DNA of 64,000 nt from Streptomyces sp. LUP47B (GTDB lineage: Bacteria > Actinomycetota > Actinomycetes > Streptomycetales > Streptomycetaceae), in assembly GCF_001746295.1 (NCBI RefSeq), contig NZ_MJAH01000020.1, positions 62,001 to 126,000 of the forward strand, written 5' to 3'. Below are positions 41,764 to 50,333 of this stretch, piece by piece. Position 1 is the stretch's first letter, and each line of letters begins with the position of its first letter. Made by a program: the position numbers and the translations under genes. The notes beneath the pieces were generated by a model. That model saw only the letters and a program-made list of their open reading frames with translations. It was not told the origin of the DNA and searched no databases.

Positions 41764-43440
41764 GTGGACACGCGGCAGTGGCGCGACACCATCGCGGCGG
41801 CGCAGGACGGCGACCGGCGGGCGCTGGACGAGCTCGTCGAGGGCTGGCTGCCGCTGGTGTACAACATCGTCGGCCGCGCCCTGAACGGCCACGCCGATGT
41901 CGACGACGTCGTCCAGGAGACCATGCTGCGGGCCGTGGACAACCTCGGCAGCCTGCGCGACCCGGACAGCTTCCGGTCCTGGCTGGTCGCCATCGCCATG
42001 CGGCAGATACGGGACCGGGCCCGCCGCAGGACCCCCGCCCGGCTGGACGAGTCGGCCGCGAGCGGAGCCGCCGACTTCGCCGAACTCACCGTCCTGCGAC
42101 TCCAGTTGGAGGGGCAGCGGCGCGAGGTCGCGGAGGCCGTGCGCTGGCTCGACGACGAGGACCGGCAACTGCTCTCGCTGTGGTGGCTGGAGGTCGCCGG
42201 TGAGCTCACCCGACGGGAACTGGCCGCCGCCGTCGGCATCAGCAGACAGCACGCCGCCGTACGCGTCCAGCGGATGAAGGAGCGCCTGGAGACCTCCCGG
42301 GGCATCGTCCGCGCCCTCGACGGGGCCTGCCCCGACCTGCGCGAACTGACCACCCGCTGGAACGGCCGCCCCGACTCGGTCTGGCGCAAGCGGCTGGCCC
42401 GGCACATCCGCGGCTGCGGCTACTGCGGAGACACCCGCGAGTCCGTCGTACCGCCGGAGCGGCTGCTCGTCGGGATCGCGCTGGTGCCGGTCCCCGTCGG
42501 CTTCACCCTCTCGCTGGCCCTCGGCGGCAAGACGGCCGCGGCCGCCGGCGCCACGGTCGCGTCCGTCAGCTGGTCCGCCAAGGTGCTGAGCGCCCTCACC
42601 CAGCCCGTCGTCGCGGCCACAGCGGGGGCGACGATCGTCGCGGGCGGGGCGTACGTCGTCACGCAGGCCCCGGACGCCCCGCCACCGCGGGTGGCGGTCT
42701 CGCCCACGGCGGCGAGTACACATCGGCCGCCGCCTGTGGCGGACACCCCGGCGGTCTCCCCGTCGCCGTCCACCTCCCCGTCGGCGACACCCACGGAGAC
42801 CGTCCGCTACGGCAGCGTCGTCGACGCCGTCGACCGCGCCCCGGACCCCGACACTCCGCCCGCCGCCCTGCCGCACCGGCCCGAGACCGGCGTCACCAGC
42901 ACCGGCGGGGCGCACGCCGTCCTGAACCACCGCGGGGACGGCGTCACGCTCACCGGCAAGGGCTACGTCCTCGTCCGCTGGCAGATCTCACCGCAGTACC
43001 GGGCCGGCGGACTGGTCATGCCGTCCTGGACCGGGCTGAGGGGTGAGCTCTTCCACGTCGCCTCGGGCGGCGGCCGCCGTATGGACGACCCCGTCAGCGC
43101 CACCGACAGCACCGCCACCGGCATGGGCAACTCCACCGTCGGCTACACCGTCCTGCCCGCCGGCACCCAGCAGATGTGGCAGAACGAGTACTTCTACCTC
43201 GACGGCAGCGTCACCCTCACGGTCAACGAACGCGGCGCCGACTACGGCCTCAGCGTCTTCCCGTCCAGCTGGGACGCGGCGGAGAAGGACATCACCACCG
43301 GCCCCGACCAGGGCGTCAAGCGCTACGGCCTGGTCCGCGACACCGGCAAGGACGACACCCCCGTACCGCAGTACGTCACCCGCTCGACGCCTGCTGACAC
43401 GGCGACCGTCGCTCAGGAGTCCCGGGTGTCGGCACCGTAG
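41764..43440 (+). CDS. ECF sigma factor fused to zinc-finger, membrane and extracellular region
   Basis: 558-residue protein. Sigma region 2 (about residues 20-90, HADVDDVVQETMLRAVDNL) and region 4 (about 115-195, HTH ELAAAVGISRQHAAVRVQRM) are those of an ECF factor. After them comes an H-X3-C-X2-C motif (His214, Cys218, Cys221), as in ZAS anti-sigma factors. Hydrophobic segments near residues 233-255 and 285-305 follow, then a Pro/Thr/Ser linker and an extracellular domain of about 200 residues. Sigma and anti-sigma functions appear to be in one polypeptide, like the fused ECF groups of actinobacteria. GTG start with AAAGGA. The 3' end overlaps the GDPD gene by 28 bp. Confidence 0.9.
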   Translation: MDTRQWRDTIAAAQDGDRRALDELVEGWLPLVYNIVGRALNGHADVDDVVQETMLRAVDNLGSLRDPDSFRSWLVAIAMRQIRDRARRRTPARLDESAASGAADFAELTVLRLQLEGQRREVAEAVRWLDDEDRQLLSLWWLEVAGELTRRELAAAVGISRQHAAVRVQRMKERLETSRGIVRALDGACPDLRELTTRWNGRPDSVWRKRLARHIRGCGYCGDTRESVVPPERLLVGIALVPVPVGFTLSLALGGKTAAAAGATVASVSWSAKVLSALTQPVVAATAGATIVAGGAYVVTQAPDAPPPRVAVSPTAASTHRPPPVADTPAVSPSPSTSPSATPTETVRYGSVVDAVDRAPDPDTPPAALPHRPETGVTSTGGAHAVLNHRGDGVTLTGKGYVLVRWQISPQYRAGGLVMPSWTGLRGELFHVASGGGRRMDDPVSATDSTATGMGNSTVGYTVLPAGTQQMWQNEYFYLDGSVTLTVNERGADYGLSVFPSSWDAAEKDITTGPDQGVKRYGLVRDTGKDDTPVPQYVTRSTPADTATVAQESRVSAP

Positions 43441-44144
43441 GTCTCCGTCCCACTCCCGTTCGCCTGTGCTCTCAGTGCGCACAGGACGTCCACCCTGTTC
43501 GTCGTGATCGAGTCGACGCCCAGAGCGGCGAGGCGGCGCATCGAGCGGCGGGTGTCGGGGGTCCAGACGGAGATCAGGTAGCCGTCGGCGTGGACCCGGT
43601 CGGCGAGGCCGCGGTCGAGCAGGCCGAAACGGTAGTTGAGCCAGCGGGGCCGCACCACGTCCAGGAGGGTGGGACGCGGGGGCGCGAGGGTCGTCCAGGT
43701 GAGCGCGATCTCCGCGGCCGGGTCGGCCGCGCGTACGGCGAGCATGGCGGTGGCGTCGGCGCAGTAGTAGACGCGGTCCTGGGCTCCGCACTCGCGGACC
43801 ACGTCGACGACACGGCGGGCGACCCGTACCTCCCTCGTGCCGGGCAGGTCGAGCATCAGCCGGTGGCCGTCCGTGGCCCGGAGAGCCTCCGCGAGCGTCG
43901 GCACCCTGCCGTCCGTCAGCCCTCGCACCTCGTCCGCCGACAGGGCGAGGAGGGGACGGTCGTGCTCCCACAGTCGCTTCAGCGTCTCGTCGTGGAGCAG
44001 CACCGGTACGCCGTCCCTGGTGACCCGTACGTCGACCTCCACCGCGTCCGCGCCCCGGTCGAGCGCGGAACGCAGGGAGTCGATCGTGTTCTCACGGACG
44101 CGGTAGGGGTCGCCGCGGTGTGCCACGGCCGTCAGCTTCTGCAT
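43413..44144 (-). CDS. Glycerophosphodiester phosphodiesterase family protein
   Basis: 243-residue cytoplasmic GDPD. The catalytic motifs HRGDP, ENTIDSLRSALDRGADAVEVDV and HDETLKRLW, with the paired Glu-Asp metal ligands, are complete. It hydrolyses glycerophosphodiesters to glycerol-3-phosphate and an alcohol. A CACAAT box six bases before the ATG suggests a leaderless mRNA. The 28-bp convergent overlap with the ECF gene excludes a normal terminator between them. Confidence 0.92.
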   Translation of the reverse strand: MQKLTAVAHRGDPYRVRENTIDSLRSALDRGADAVEVDVRVTRDGVPVLLHDETLKRLWEHDRPLLALSADEVRGLTDGRVPTLAEALRATDGHRLMLDLPGTREVRVARRVVDVVRECGAQDRVYYCADATAMLAVRAADPAAEIALTWTTLAPPRPTLLDVVRPRWLNYRFGLLDRGLADRVHADGYLISVWTPDTRRSMRRLAALGVDSITTNRVDVLCALRAQANGSGTETYGADTRDS

Positions 44145-44150
44145 GCGCCC

Positions 44151-44156
44151 ATTGTG
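44151..44156 (-). promoter_or_regulatory. Candidate -10 box of GDPD gene
   Basis: On the minus strand CACAAT is followed by six bases and the ATG, with no Shine-Dalgarno sequence. The match is modest. Confidence 0.3.
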
Positions 44157-44170
44157 GTGGGGGCGTTCGC

Positions 44171-45211
44171 TCAGGGTGCGAGCCAGGTGGTGGTGTACGT
44201 GTCGATCTCGTCCTTGATCCGCGCCTTGCCCGGTTCGTCGAGGAACGACACGTCCACCGCGTTCTTCGCGAGTTCGGCGAGACCCCGTTCGTCGAGGTTC
44301 AGGAGCCTTGCCGCCACCGCGTACTCGCTGTTCAGGTCGGTGCCGAACATCGGGGGGTCGTCGGAGTTGATCGTGACGACGATGCCCGCCTCTACGAACG
44401 CCTTTATCGGGTGCTCGTCGAGGGTGCGGACGGCTCGGGTCGCGATGTTGGAGGTGGGGCACACCTCCAGCGGGATGCGGTGTTCGGCGAGGTGGGTGAG
44501 GAGCGCCGGGTCCTGGAAGGAGTTGGTGCCGTGGCCGATGCGCTCGGCGCGGAGGTGGGTGAGGGCGTCCCACACCGTCTCCGGGCCGGTCGTCTCGCCG
44601 GCGTGCGGGACCGAGTGGAGGCCCGCGGCGATCGCGCGGTCGAAGTACGGCTTGAACTGGGGGCGGGGTACGCCGATCTCGGGACCGCCGAGGCCGAAGC
44701 TCACGAGGCCCTCCGGGCGGAGGCGGTCGTCGGTGGCGAGGCGGGTCGTCTCCTCGGCGGCCTCCAGGCCGGCCTCGCCGGGGATGTCGAAGCACCAGCG
44801 CAGGACCGTGCCGAACTCGGACTCCGCCGCCTTGCGGGCGTCCTCTATGGCCTCCATGAACGCGCGCTCGTCGATGCCGCGGCGGGTCGAGGAGAACGGG
44901 GTGATGGTGAGCTCGGCGTAGCGAACCTGCTGGCGGGCGAGGTCCCGGGCGACCTCGTAGGTGAGGAGGCGTACGTCCTCGGGGGTGCGGATCAGGTCCA
45001 CGACGCTCAGGTACACGTCGATGAAGTGGGCGAAGTCCGTGAAGGTGAAGTAGTCGACGAGCGCCTCGGGGTCCGTGGGGACCTTGGAGTCGGGGTGGCG
45101 GGCGGCCAGTTCGGAGACGATGCGGGGGGAGGCCGATCCGACGTGGTGCACGTGGAGTTCTGCCTTGGGCAGGTCGGCGATGAAGGCGTGCAGGTTGTCG
45201 GTCGTCGTCAT
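44171..45211 (-). CDS. Adenosine deaminase family protein (atypical N-terminal motif)
   Basis: 346-residue amidohydrolase. Zinc ligands are in HVHH and VPHAGET, the catalytic His in RIGHGTN and the Asp pair in NSDDPPMF, all in the expected order for adenosine deaminase. The first motif reads HVHHVGS instead of HLHLDG and the mid motif GLGGPE instead of GXXGXE-type DLAGDE, so the substrate may not be adenosine. GGGAAGG precedes the ATG. It may be co-transcribed with the GDPD gene. Confidence 0.88.
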   Translation of the reverse strand: MTTTDNLHAFIADLPKAELHVHHVGSASPRIVSELAARHPDSKVPTDPEALVDYFTFTDFAHFIDVYLSVVDLIRTPEDVRLLTYEVARDLARQQVRYAELTITPFSSTRRGIDERAFMEAIEDARKAAESEFGTVLRWCFDIPGEAGLEAAEETTRLATDDRLRPEGLVSFGLGGPEIGVPRPQFKPYFDRAIAAGLHSVPHAGETTGPETVWDALTHLRAERIGHGTNSFQDPALLTHLAEHRIPLEVCPTSNIATRAVRTLDEHPIKAFVEAGIVVTINSDDPPMFGTDLNSEYAVAARLLNLDERGLAELAKNAVDVSFLDEPGKARIKDEIDTYTTTWLAP

Positions 45212-45322
45212 GGGGGCCTTCCCTTGCTGGGCGCCTGGCGCGGTGATCGGCTGATCGGCTGATCGATGCGGAACATGTTAGGCGGGGGTGTCGTGCGGGT
45301 TCGGTGGGGGCGGGCGTTTTTT

Positions 45323-45348
45323 GCGCAGTTCCCCGCGCCCCTGGGTGC
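45323..45348 (+). repeat. Recurrent intergenic element, copy B
   Basis: The 20-nt core GCGCAGTTCCCCGCGCCCCT at 45323-45342, preceded by six T. It is in inverted orientation to copy C and marks the left edge of the repeat island. Confidence 0.85.
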
Positions 45349-45412
45349 CTGCGGCGGCCTGTTTCGGCTTCGGTGGGGGCGGGTGTAGCGCGTGGGGTTC
45401 GGTGGGTGGGTC

Positions 45413-45522
45413 GGGGCCGGGGTGGGGGGTGTCCGTCCTCGGTCCGGCGGTTGCTGTTGCTTTGGGATGTGCTCGGTGACGGACGCCGGCCGCTGCGGGC
45501 GGACACCCCCCACCCCGGCCCC
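45413..45522. repeat. Perfect 23-bp inverted repeat
   Basis: Positions 45413-45435 and 45500-45522 are exact reverse complements (GGGGCCGGGG through GTGTCCG), with 64 nt between them. As RNA it could form a very stable stem on either strand. Confidence 0.9.
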
Positions 45523-45547
45523 TTCGCGCCGTACGCGACTACCGGCC

Positions 45548-45808
45548 CGTCGTGGCGCGCGGTGCGGCGAACGGTCCGTCGTGGCGCGCAGTGCGGCGAA
45601 CGGTCCGTCGTGGCGCACGGTACGGCGAACGGTCCGTCGTGGCGCGCGGTGCGGCGAACGGTCCGTCGTGGCGCGCGGTGCGGCGAACGGTCCGTCGTGG
45701 CGCGCGGTGCGGCCAACGGCCTGTCGTGGCGTGGGGTGCGGCGAGTGATCCGTCGTGGTGCGTGAGGTGGGGATCGGTCCGTCGTGGCGCGGGTGACTGC
45801 ACCCACCT
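45548..45808. repeat. 29-bp tandem repeat array, nine units
   Basis: Units begin at 45548, 45577, 45606, 45635, 45664, 45693, 45722, 45751 and 45780, an exact 29-bp period, each opening with CGTCGTGG (TGTCGTGG once). Units 1, 4 and 5 are identical; units 7-9 decay. There are no spacers, so this is a minisatellite and not a CRISPR. Confidence 0.95.
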
Positions 45809-45840
45809 AGGGGCGCGGGGAACTGCGCGACCAGCCCCCA
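45809..45840 (-). repeat. Recurrent intergenic element, copy C (inverted)
   Basis: AGGGGCGCGGGGAACTGCGC (45809-45828), the reverse complement of copies A and B, followed by GACCAGCCCCCA. It lies at the right edge of the tandem array. Confidence 0.85.
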
Positions 45841-45958
45841 CCGGCCCGCACCCGCCGTACGACAGCACCCGGCACCCCCCTAGGCGCCCCGCCCAAGCCC
45901 AGCGCAAGCGCCCCGCTCCCGTAGCATGGCCGCACGAACGACCTAGGGGGACGTGAGC

Positions 45959-46672
45959 ATGACGGACGGAACGCAGTCGAGCGGGGACGGTCGGGATCCG
46001 TGGGCGCCGCCGGAGAGTGGGCCTTCGCTGGAGAAGAGCGCGTCGCCCGGTGCCGGTCAGCCGCCGTCTCCGCCCCTGCACGATCAGGCCACCGTGACGT
46101 CCGTACCGAACGACGGGTACGGCTTTCCGCCTCCCGGAGCCGCGGGACCCGCCCCCACTCCCGGCTACGGCTACCCCGGCCCGGCACAGGGCGTGCCCGT
46201 CGGCGGACCCGGACCCGGCATACCCGGTGGGCCCGCCTCCGTGCCGCCCCCGCCCGTCGGGCCGGAGGGCCCCGGCGGGCCCGTCGGCTACGCCTACCCC
46301 AACTACCCGCAGGGGTACGGGGGTTGGCCCGCCCCGCCGATGCCCCCGCAGAACGGTATGGGTGTCGCGGCGATGGTGCTGGGCATCCTGTCCTGCGCGC
46401 TGTTCTGCATGTACGGCATCCTTTCGCTGGTGCTCGGGGTTCTCGCCATCGTCTTCGGGGTCAAGGGACGCAAACGGGCCGAGCGGGGTGAGGCCACCAA
46501 CCACGGGCAGGCGCAGGCCGGATTCATCATGGGGATCATCGGGACAATCCTGGGCGTCGCCGTGATCGTGCTGCTCGCCATCGGCATCACCGCCGCCATC
46601 AACTCGGACGACGACTCCGACTACTACGACGGCTCCCTCGCCGTCGTGGCTGCCTCCGTCTCGGTGGCGTAG
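45959..46672 (+). CDS. DUF4190 domain membrane protein
   Basis: 237-residue protein. The first 130 residues are Pro/Gly/Tyr-rich and disordered. A DUF4190 module with two transmembrane helices follows (AAMVLGILSCALFCMYGILS and IMGIIGTILGVAVIVLLAIG), joined by a basic loop GVKGRKRAERGEATN. The function is unknown. The ATG is preferred over a GTG two codons earlier. Confidence 0.88.
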   Translation: MTDGTQSSGDGRDPWAPPESGPSLEKSASPGAGQPPSPPLHDQATVTSVPNDGYGFPPPGAAGPAPTPGYGYPGPAQGVPVGGPGPGIPGGPASVPPPPVGPEGPGGPVGYAYPNYPQGYGGWPAPPMPPQNGMGVAAMVLGILSCALFCMYGILSLVLGVLAIVFGVKGRKRAERGEATNHGQAQAGFIMGIIGTILGVAVIVLLAIGITAAINSDDDSDYYDGSLAVVAASVSVA

Positions 46673-46724
46673 CGGTCGTCCCGGAGGGAGCAGGGAGGGG
46701 ATCGCCGGGGTTCGGTGGTCCCCT

Positions 46725-47282
46725 TCAGGCCGTTCTGAGGCGGTGTCTCGCCTCCATCAGCGCGAAGCCCAGGAGGTTCGGGCCTCGCCAGCGCTCCGGG
46801 TTTCCCGCCGCCTCGTCGTCCGCCGCGAGGCCGATGCCCCATACCCGGTCCATCGGGCTGGCCTCCACCAGCACTCGGTCGCCAGTGTTCAGGAGGAACT
46901 CCCGCAGGTCCTCGTGCGCCGCGAACTTGTGGACGCTGCCCTCGACGACGATCCCGAAGCGCTCGCGGCGCCAGGTCTGCTCGTCGAAGCCGCGGACCAG
47001 CCGGCCCACGTTCTTGGCCTGAGCCGGAGATCCGGCCGCCAGGACGCGGTGCTCGGCCTCCTGATCTTCGAAAAGGCGCGCCTTGCCCGCCATCATCCAG
47101 TGCTCGGCGGTCGCATAGCTCACCCCGTCCACCACGAAGGGTGAGGGCCACCACTGGCTCAGACAGCTCGCGCCGACGCGGCCGTCCGGACGTGGGCGGT
47201 GGCCCCAGAAGTGCAGATACTTGATCTTCGCTCCGGCCCGGACCTGCTTGACAAGGGCGTCCTGCGAATCGATCTTCCCCAT
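46725..47282 (-). CDS. NADAR family protein (YbiA-like N-glycosidase)
   Basis: 185-residue NADAR protein with the core motifs LSQWWPSPFVVDG, YATAEHWMMAGKA and DRVWGIGLAADDEAA. Family members cleave the N-glycosidic bond of riboflavin-pathway intermediates or ADP-ribosylated guanine. Which reaction applies is not visible. The ATG giving MGKIDSQDALVKQ is preferred. It is divergent from the polyamine operon. Confidence 0.88.
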   Translation of the reverse strand: MGKIDSQDALVKQVRAGAKIKYLHFWGHRPRPDGRVGASCLSQWWPSPFVVDGVSYATAEHWMMAGKARLFEDQEAEHRVLAAGSPAQAKNVGRLVRGFDEQTWRRERFGIVVEGSVHKFAAHEDLREFLLNTGDRVLVEASPMDRVWGIGLAADDEAAGNPERWRGPNLLGFALMEARHRLRTA

Positions 47283-47493
47283 GCATCCGAGTCTGGCAGC
47301 TGCCACTGACACTCCGTCCTTTCTTTTCGGGGATGGCTCGACACGTGGTCGACAGATTCCGTCGCGTAACCGAAAGGCAACAACGGAATCCCTTGTAGGA
47401 GTGCCATTGCTCTGTCAGGATCGGCACTCAAATCGAGCTGGAGCTACGCCACCCACCCGCGGAAGCCGCGGGGTCACGGCGGAGGAGAGCGAC

Positions 47494-49029
47494 ATGCACA
47501 AGCCGGGCAGTGCCACCCCGGACCGGTTCGCGGCCCAGGAGCGGTTCGCCGAAGGCGCGCAGTTCATCGGAGGACGCCTCACCAAGGGGACCTCCGGTCG
47601 TACGCACGCGGTCGTGGATCCCGCGAGTGGGGAGGAGGTCTTCACCTATGAGCTCGCGAGCGTCGAGGATGTGGACGCCGCCGTCGCCGCGGCTCGCGCG
47701 GCCTTCCCCGGCTGGGCGGCCCTCACGCCCGGTGAGCGGTCCGACGCCCTGCACCGGTTCGCCGCCGTGCTCGCCGAGTGCGCCGAGGACTTCGCCCGCG
47801 CGGAGTCGCTCCAGTGCGGGAAGCCGCTGAAGCTGACCCGGGAGTTCGACGTTCCGGGCACCATCGACAACGCTTCATTCTTCGCCGGGGCCGCCCGGCA
47901 TCTTCAGGGGCAGTCCGCCGGTGAGTACTCCGGGGATCACACGTCGTATGTGCGGCGTGAGCCCATCGGTGTCGTGGGGTCCATCGCGCCCTGGAACTAT
48001 CCGTTGCAGATGGCCGCCTGGAAGATCCTTCCGGCGATCGCCGCGGGCAACACGATCGTGCTCAAGCCCGCCGAGATCACCCCGCTCACCTCGCTGCTCT
48101 TCGCCCAGGCCGCCACCCGCGCGGGCATTCCCGACGGTGTCGTCAACATCGTCACCGGGACCGGGAAGGAGGCCGGGGAGCGTCTGGTCGGCCATCCCGA
48201 CGTGGCCATGACCTCGTTCACCGGGTCGACGGCCGTGGGCAGGCGCGTGGCCGAGATCGCCACCGCCACCGTCAAGCGGCTGCACCTGGAGCTCGGCGGC
48301 AAGGCTCCCTTCGTCGTCTTCGACGACGCCGACCTCGAAGCCGCCGTCAACGGAGCCGTCGCGGGCGCGCTCATCAACACCGGGCAGGACTGTACGGCCG
48401 CCACGCGCGCGTACGTGCAGCGGCCGCTGTACGACGCCTTCGTCGAGAAGACCGCCGCGCTCATGGAGACCGTCCGGCTGGGAGACCCCTTCGCCGCCGG
48501 CACCGATCTCGGCCCGCTCATCTCGCACGTCCAGCGGGACCGGGTCGCCGGGTTCGTCGACCGCGCGCGTGCCTACGCGCGCGTGGTGACCGGCGGCGAG
48601 GTGCCCGAGGGGGAGCTCGCCAAGGGGGCGTACTACCGGCCGACCCTCGTCGCCGACGCCGCCCAGGACAGCGAGATCGTCCAGTCCGAGATCTTCGGAC
48701 CCGTCCTCGTCGTCCTGCCGTTCGACACCGACGACGAAGGCATCCGGCTCGCCAACGACACCCCCTACGGGCTCGCCGCCTCCGCCTGGAGCCGGGACGT
48801 CTACCGGGCGAACCGGGCCACCCGGGAGATCAAGGCCGGGTGCGTGTGGGTCAACGACCACATCCCGATCATCAGCGAGATGCCCCACGGCGGGTACAAG
48901 GCGTCCGGCTTCGGCAAGGACATGTCCTCGTACTCGTTCGAGGAGTACACCCAGATCAAGCACGTCATGTTCGACAACACGGCGGTGGCGGCGAAGGACT
49001 GGCACCGCACGATCTTCGGGGACCGATAG
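47494..49029 (+). CDS. Gamma-aminobutyraldehyde dehydrogenase-type aldehyde dehydrogenase
   Basis: 511-residue NAD(P)-dependent dehydrogenase with catalytic Cys in NTGQDCTAATRA, Glu in LELGGKAPFVV and coenzyme motif APWNYPLQMAAWKI. It opens the operon that carries a polyamine ABC importer and an FAD oxidoreductase, so oxidation of an aminoaldehyde made from putrescine is likely. GGAGGAG precedes the ATG. It is a close paralogue of the enzyme at 33577. Confidence 0.9.
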   Translation: MHKPGSATPDRFAAQERFAEGAQFIGGRLTKGTSGRTHAVVDPASGEEVFTYELASVEDVDAAVAAARAAFPGWAALTPGERSDALHRFAAVLAECAEDFARAESLQCGKPLKLTREFDVPGTIDNASFFAGAARHLQGQSAGEYSGDHTSYVRREPIGVVGSIAPWNYPLQMAAWKILPAIAAGNTIVLKPAEITPLTSLLFAQAATRAGIPDGVVNIVTGTGKEAGERLVGHPDVAMTSFTGSTAVGRRVAEIATATVKRLHLELGGKAPFVVFDDADLEAAVNGAVAGALINTGQDCTAATRAYVQRPLYDAFVEKTAALMETVRLGDPFAAGTDLGPLISHVQRDRVAGFVDRARAYARVVTGGEVPEGELAKGAYYRPTLVADAAQDSEIVQSEIFGPVLVVLPFDTDDEGIRLANDTPYGLAASAWSRDVYRANRATREIKAGCVWVNDHIPIISEMPHGGYKASGFGKDMSSYSFEEYTQIKHVMFDNTAVAAKDWHRTIFGDR

Positions 49030-49085
49030 CCGATCTCAGGCCGCCCGACCCGCGGCCGCCCACTTTCCCGAAAGGGCACCAGCGC

Positions 49086-50333
49086 ATGGAGCAGTACGAG
49101 CCCGACCGCCTGTCCCCGGCCCAAGTGGCCGCCATGCGGCGCAGCTTCCGAAGCGGCCGGGCCGCCATGACCCGGCGGTCCCTGTTGCGTGCCTCCGCGG
49201 GCGGCGCGCTCACGGTCGGCGGTCTCGGGGCGCTGAGCGCCTGTGGCATCCCCGCGGCCGGCAACACCAAGGGCGGTGTCTCCGCGGAGGACCACTCGGC
49301 CCAGGAGAAGGTCGTCAACTTCTCCAACTGGACCGAGTACATCGACGTGGACGAGAGCGAGAAGCACCACCCCACGCTCGATCAGTTCAAGAAGCAGACC
49401 GGCATATCGGTGAAGTACACCGAGGACATCAACGACAACGTCGAGTTCTTCGGGAAGATCAAGCCGCAGCTGGCCGCCGGTCAGGACACCGGACGCGACA
49501 TCATCGTCCTCACGGACTGGCTCGCCGCCCGGCTCATCCGCCTCGGGTGGGTCCAGAAACTGGATGCCTCCAACCTCCCGCACGCGTACGCCAATCTGTC
49601 CGCGCAGTTCCGTGACCCGGACTGGGATCCCGGGCGTGCCTACAGTTATGTGTGGCAGGGCATCTCGACCGTCATCGCCTACAACAAGAAGGCCCTCGAC
49701 GGCGTGGAGGTCAAGTCGGTCTCCGACCTGCTCGACAACGCCAAGCTCAAGGGGCGCGTGGGCTTCCTGTCGGAGATGCGCGACAGCATCGGCATGACCC
49801 TGCTCGACATGGGCAAGGACCCCTCGCACTTCACCGCCGACGACTACGACGCGGCGATCGCACGGCTCCAGAAGGCCGTCGACAAGGGGCAGATCCGCCG
49901 CTTCACCGGTAACGACTACACCTCCGACCTGACCAGCGGCGACTTCGCGGCCTGTATCGCCTGGGCCGGTGACGTCGTACAGCTGAAGGCGGACAGCCCG
50001 GACATCGACTTCATCATCCCGGACAGCGGATACATGACGTCGACCGACAACATGCTGATCCCCAACAAGGCGCGTCACAAGACGAACGCCGAGCGGCTCA
50101 TCGACTTCTACTACGAGCCGAAGCCGGCCGCCGAGCTCGCCGCGTACATCAACTACGTGTCTCCCGTCGACGGTGTGAAGCCCGAGCTGGAAAAGCTCGA
50201 CCCGGATGCGGCGAACAACCCGCTGATCATCCCCGACAAGGCCATGGCCGCGAAGTCCCACGCCTTCCGCTCCCTGAGCTCGAAGGAAGAGACGGCCTTT
50301 GAAGAGAAGTTCGCGAAGCTGACTGGGGCGTGA
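49086..50333 (+). CDS. potD: Spermidine/putrescine-type ABC transporter substrate-binding protein
   Basis: 415-residue PotD-like protein. The export signal has a twin-arginine motif (MTRRSLLRASAGGAL) and a lipobox-like LSACG, so it is a Tat-exported lipoprotein. The mature domain (VVNFSNWTEYIDVDES..., GYMTSTDNMLIPNKARH) matches polyamine binders. It lies 56 bp after the dehydrogenase and before potABC in one operon. Confidence 0.93.
   Translation: MEQYEPDRLSPAQVAAMRRSFRSGRAAMTRRSLLRASAGGALTVGGLGALSACGIPAAGNTKGGVSAEDHSAQEKVVNFSNWTEYIDVDESEKHHPTLDQFKKQTGISVKYTEDINDNVEFFGKIKPQLAAGQDTGRDIIVLTDWLAARLIRLGWVQKLDASNLPHAYANLSAQFRDPDWDPGRAYSYVWQGISTVIAYNKKALDGVEVKSVSDLLDNAKLKGRVGFLSEMRDSIGMTLLDMGKDPSHFTADDYDAAIARLQKAVDKGQIRRFTGNDYTSDLTSGDFAACIAWAGDVVQLKADSPDIDFIIPDSGYMTSTDNMLIPNKARHKTNAERLIDFYYEPKPAAELAAYINYVSPVDGVKPELEKLDPDAANNPLIIPDKAMAAKSHAFRSLSSKEETAFEEKFAKLTGA

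Larger units (their letters stand above)
45212..45958. other. Non-coding repeat island
   Basis: 747 bp without a convincing gene. From left to right it holds a motif copy, a 23-bp inverted repeat with a 64-nt spacer, a nine-unit 29-bp tandem array, an inverted motif copy and the promoter region of the next gene (-10-like TAGCAT at 45922-45927). Long open frames cross the region on both strands, but the 29-bp period shifts them frame by frame, so they are not believable coding sequence. Confidence 0.85.

Noticed and set aside
43413..45806. Extension of the GDPD frame through the adenosine deaminase gene and the tandem array
   Set aside because: The 29-bp period is not a multiple of three, the deaminase is a sound gene in another frame, and the GDPD sequence starts cleanly at 44144.
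45548..45808. CRISPR array
   Set aside because: Repeats are directly adjacent without unique spacers, and no cas genes are present.
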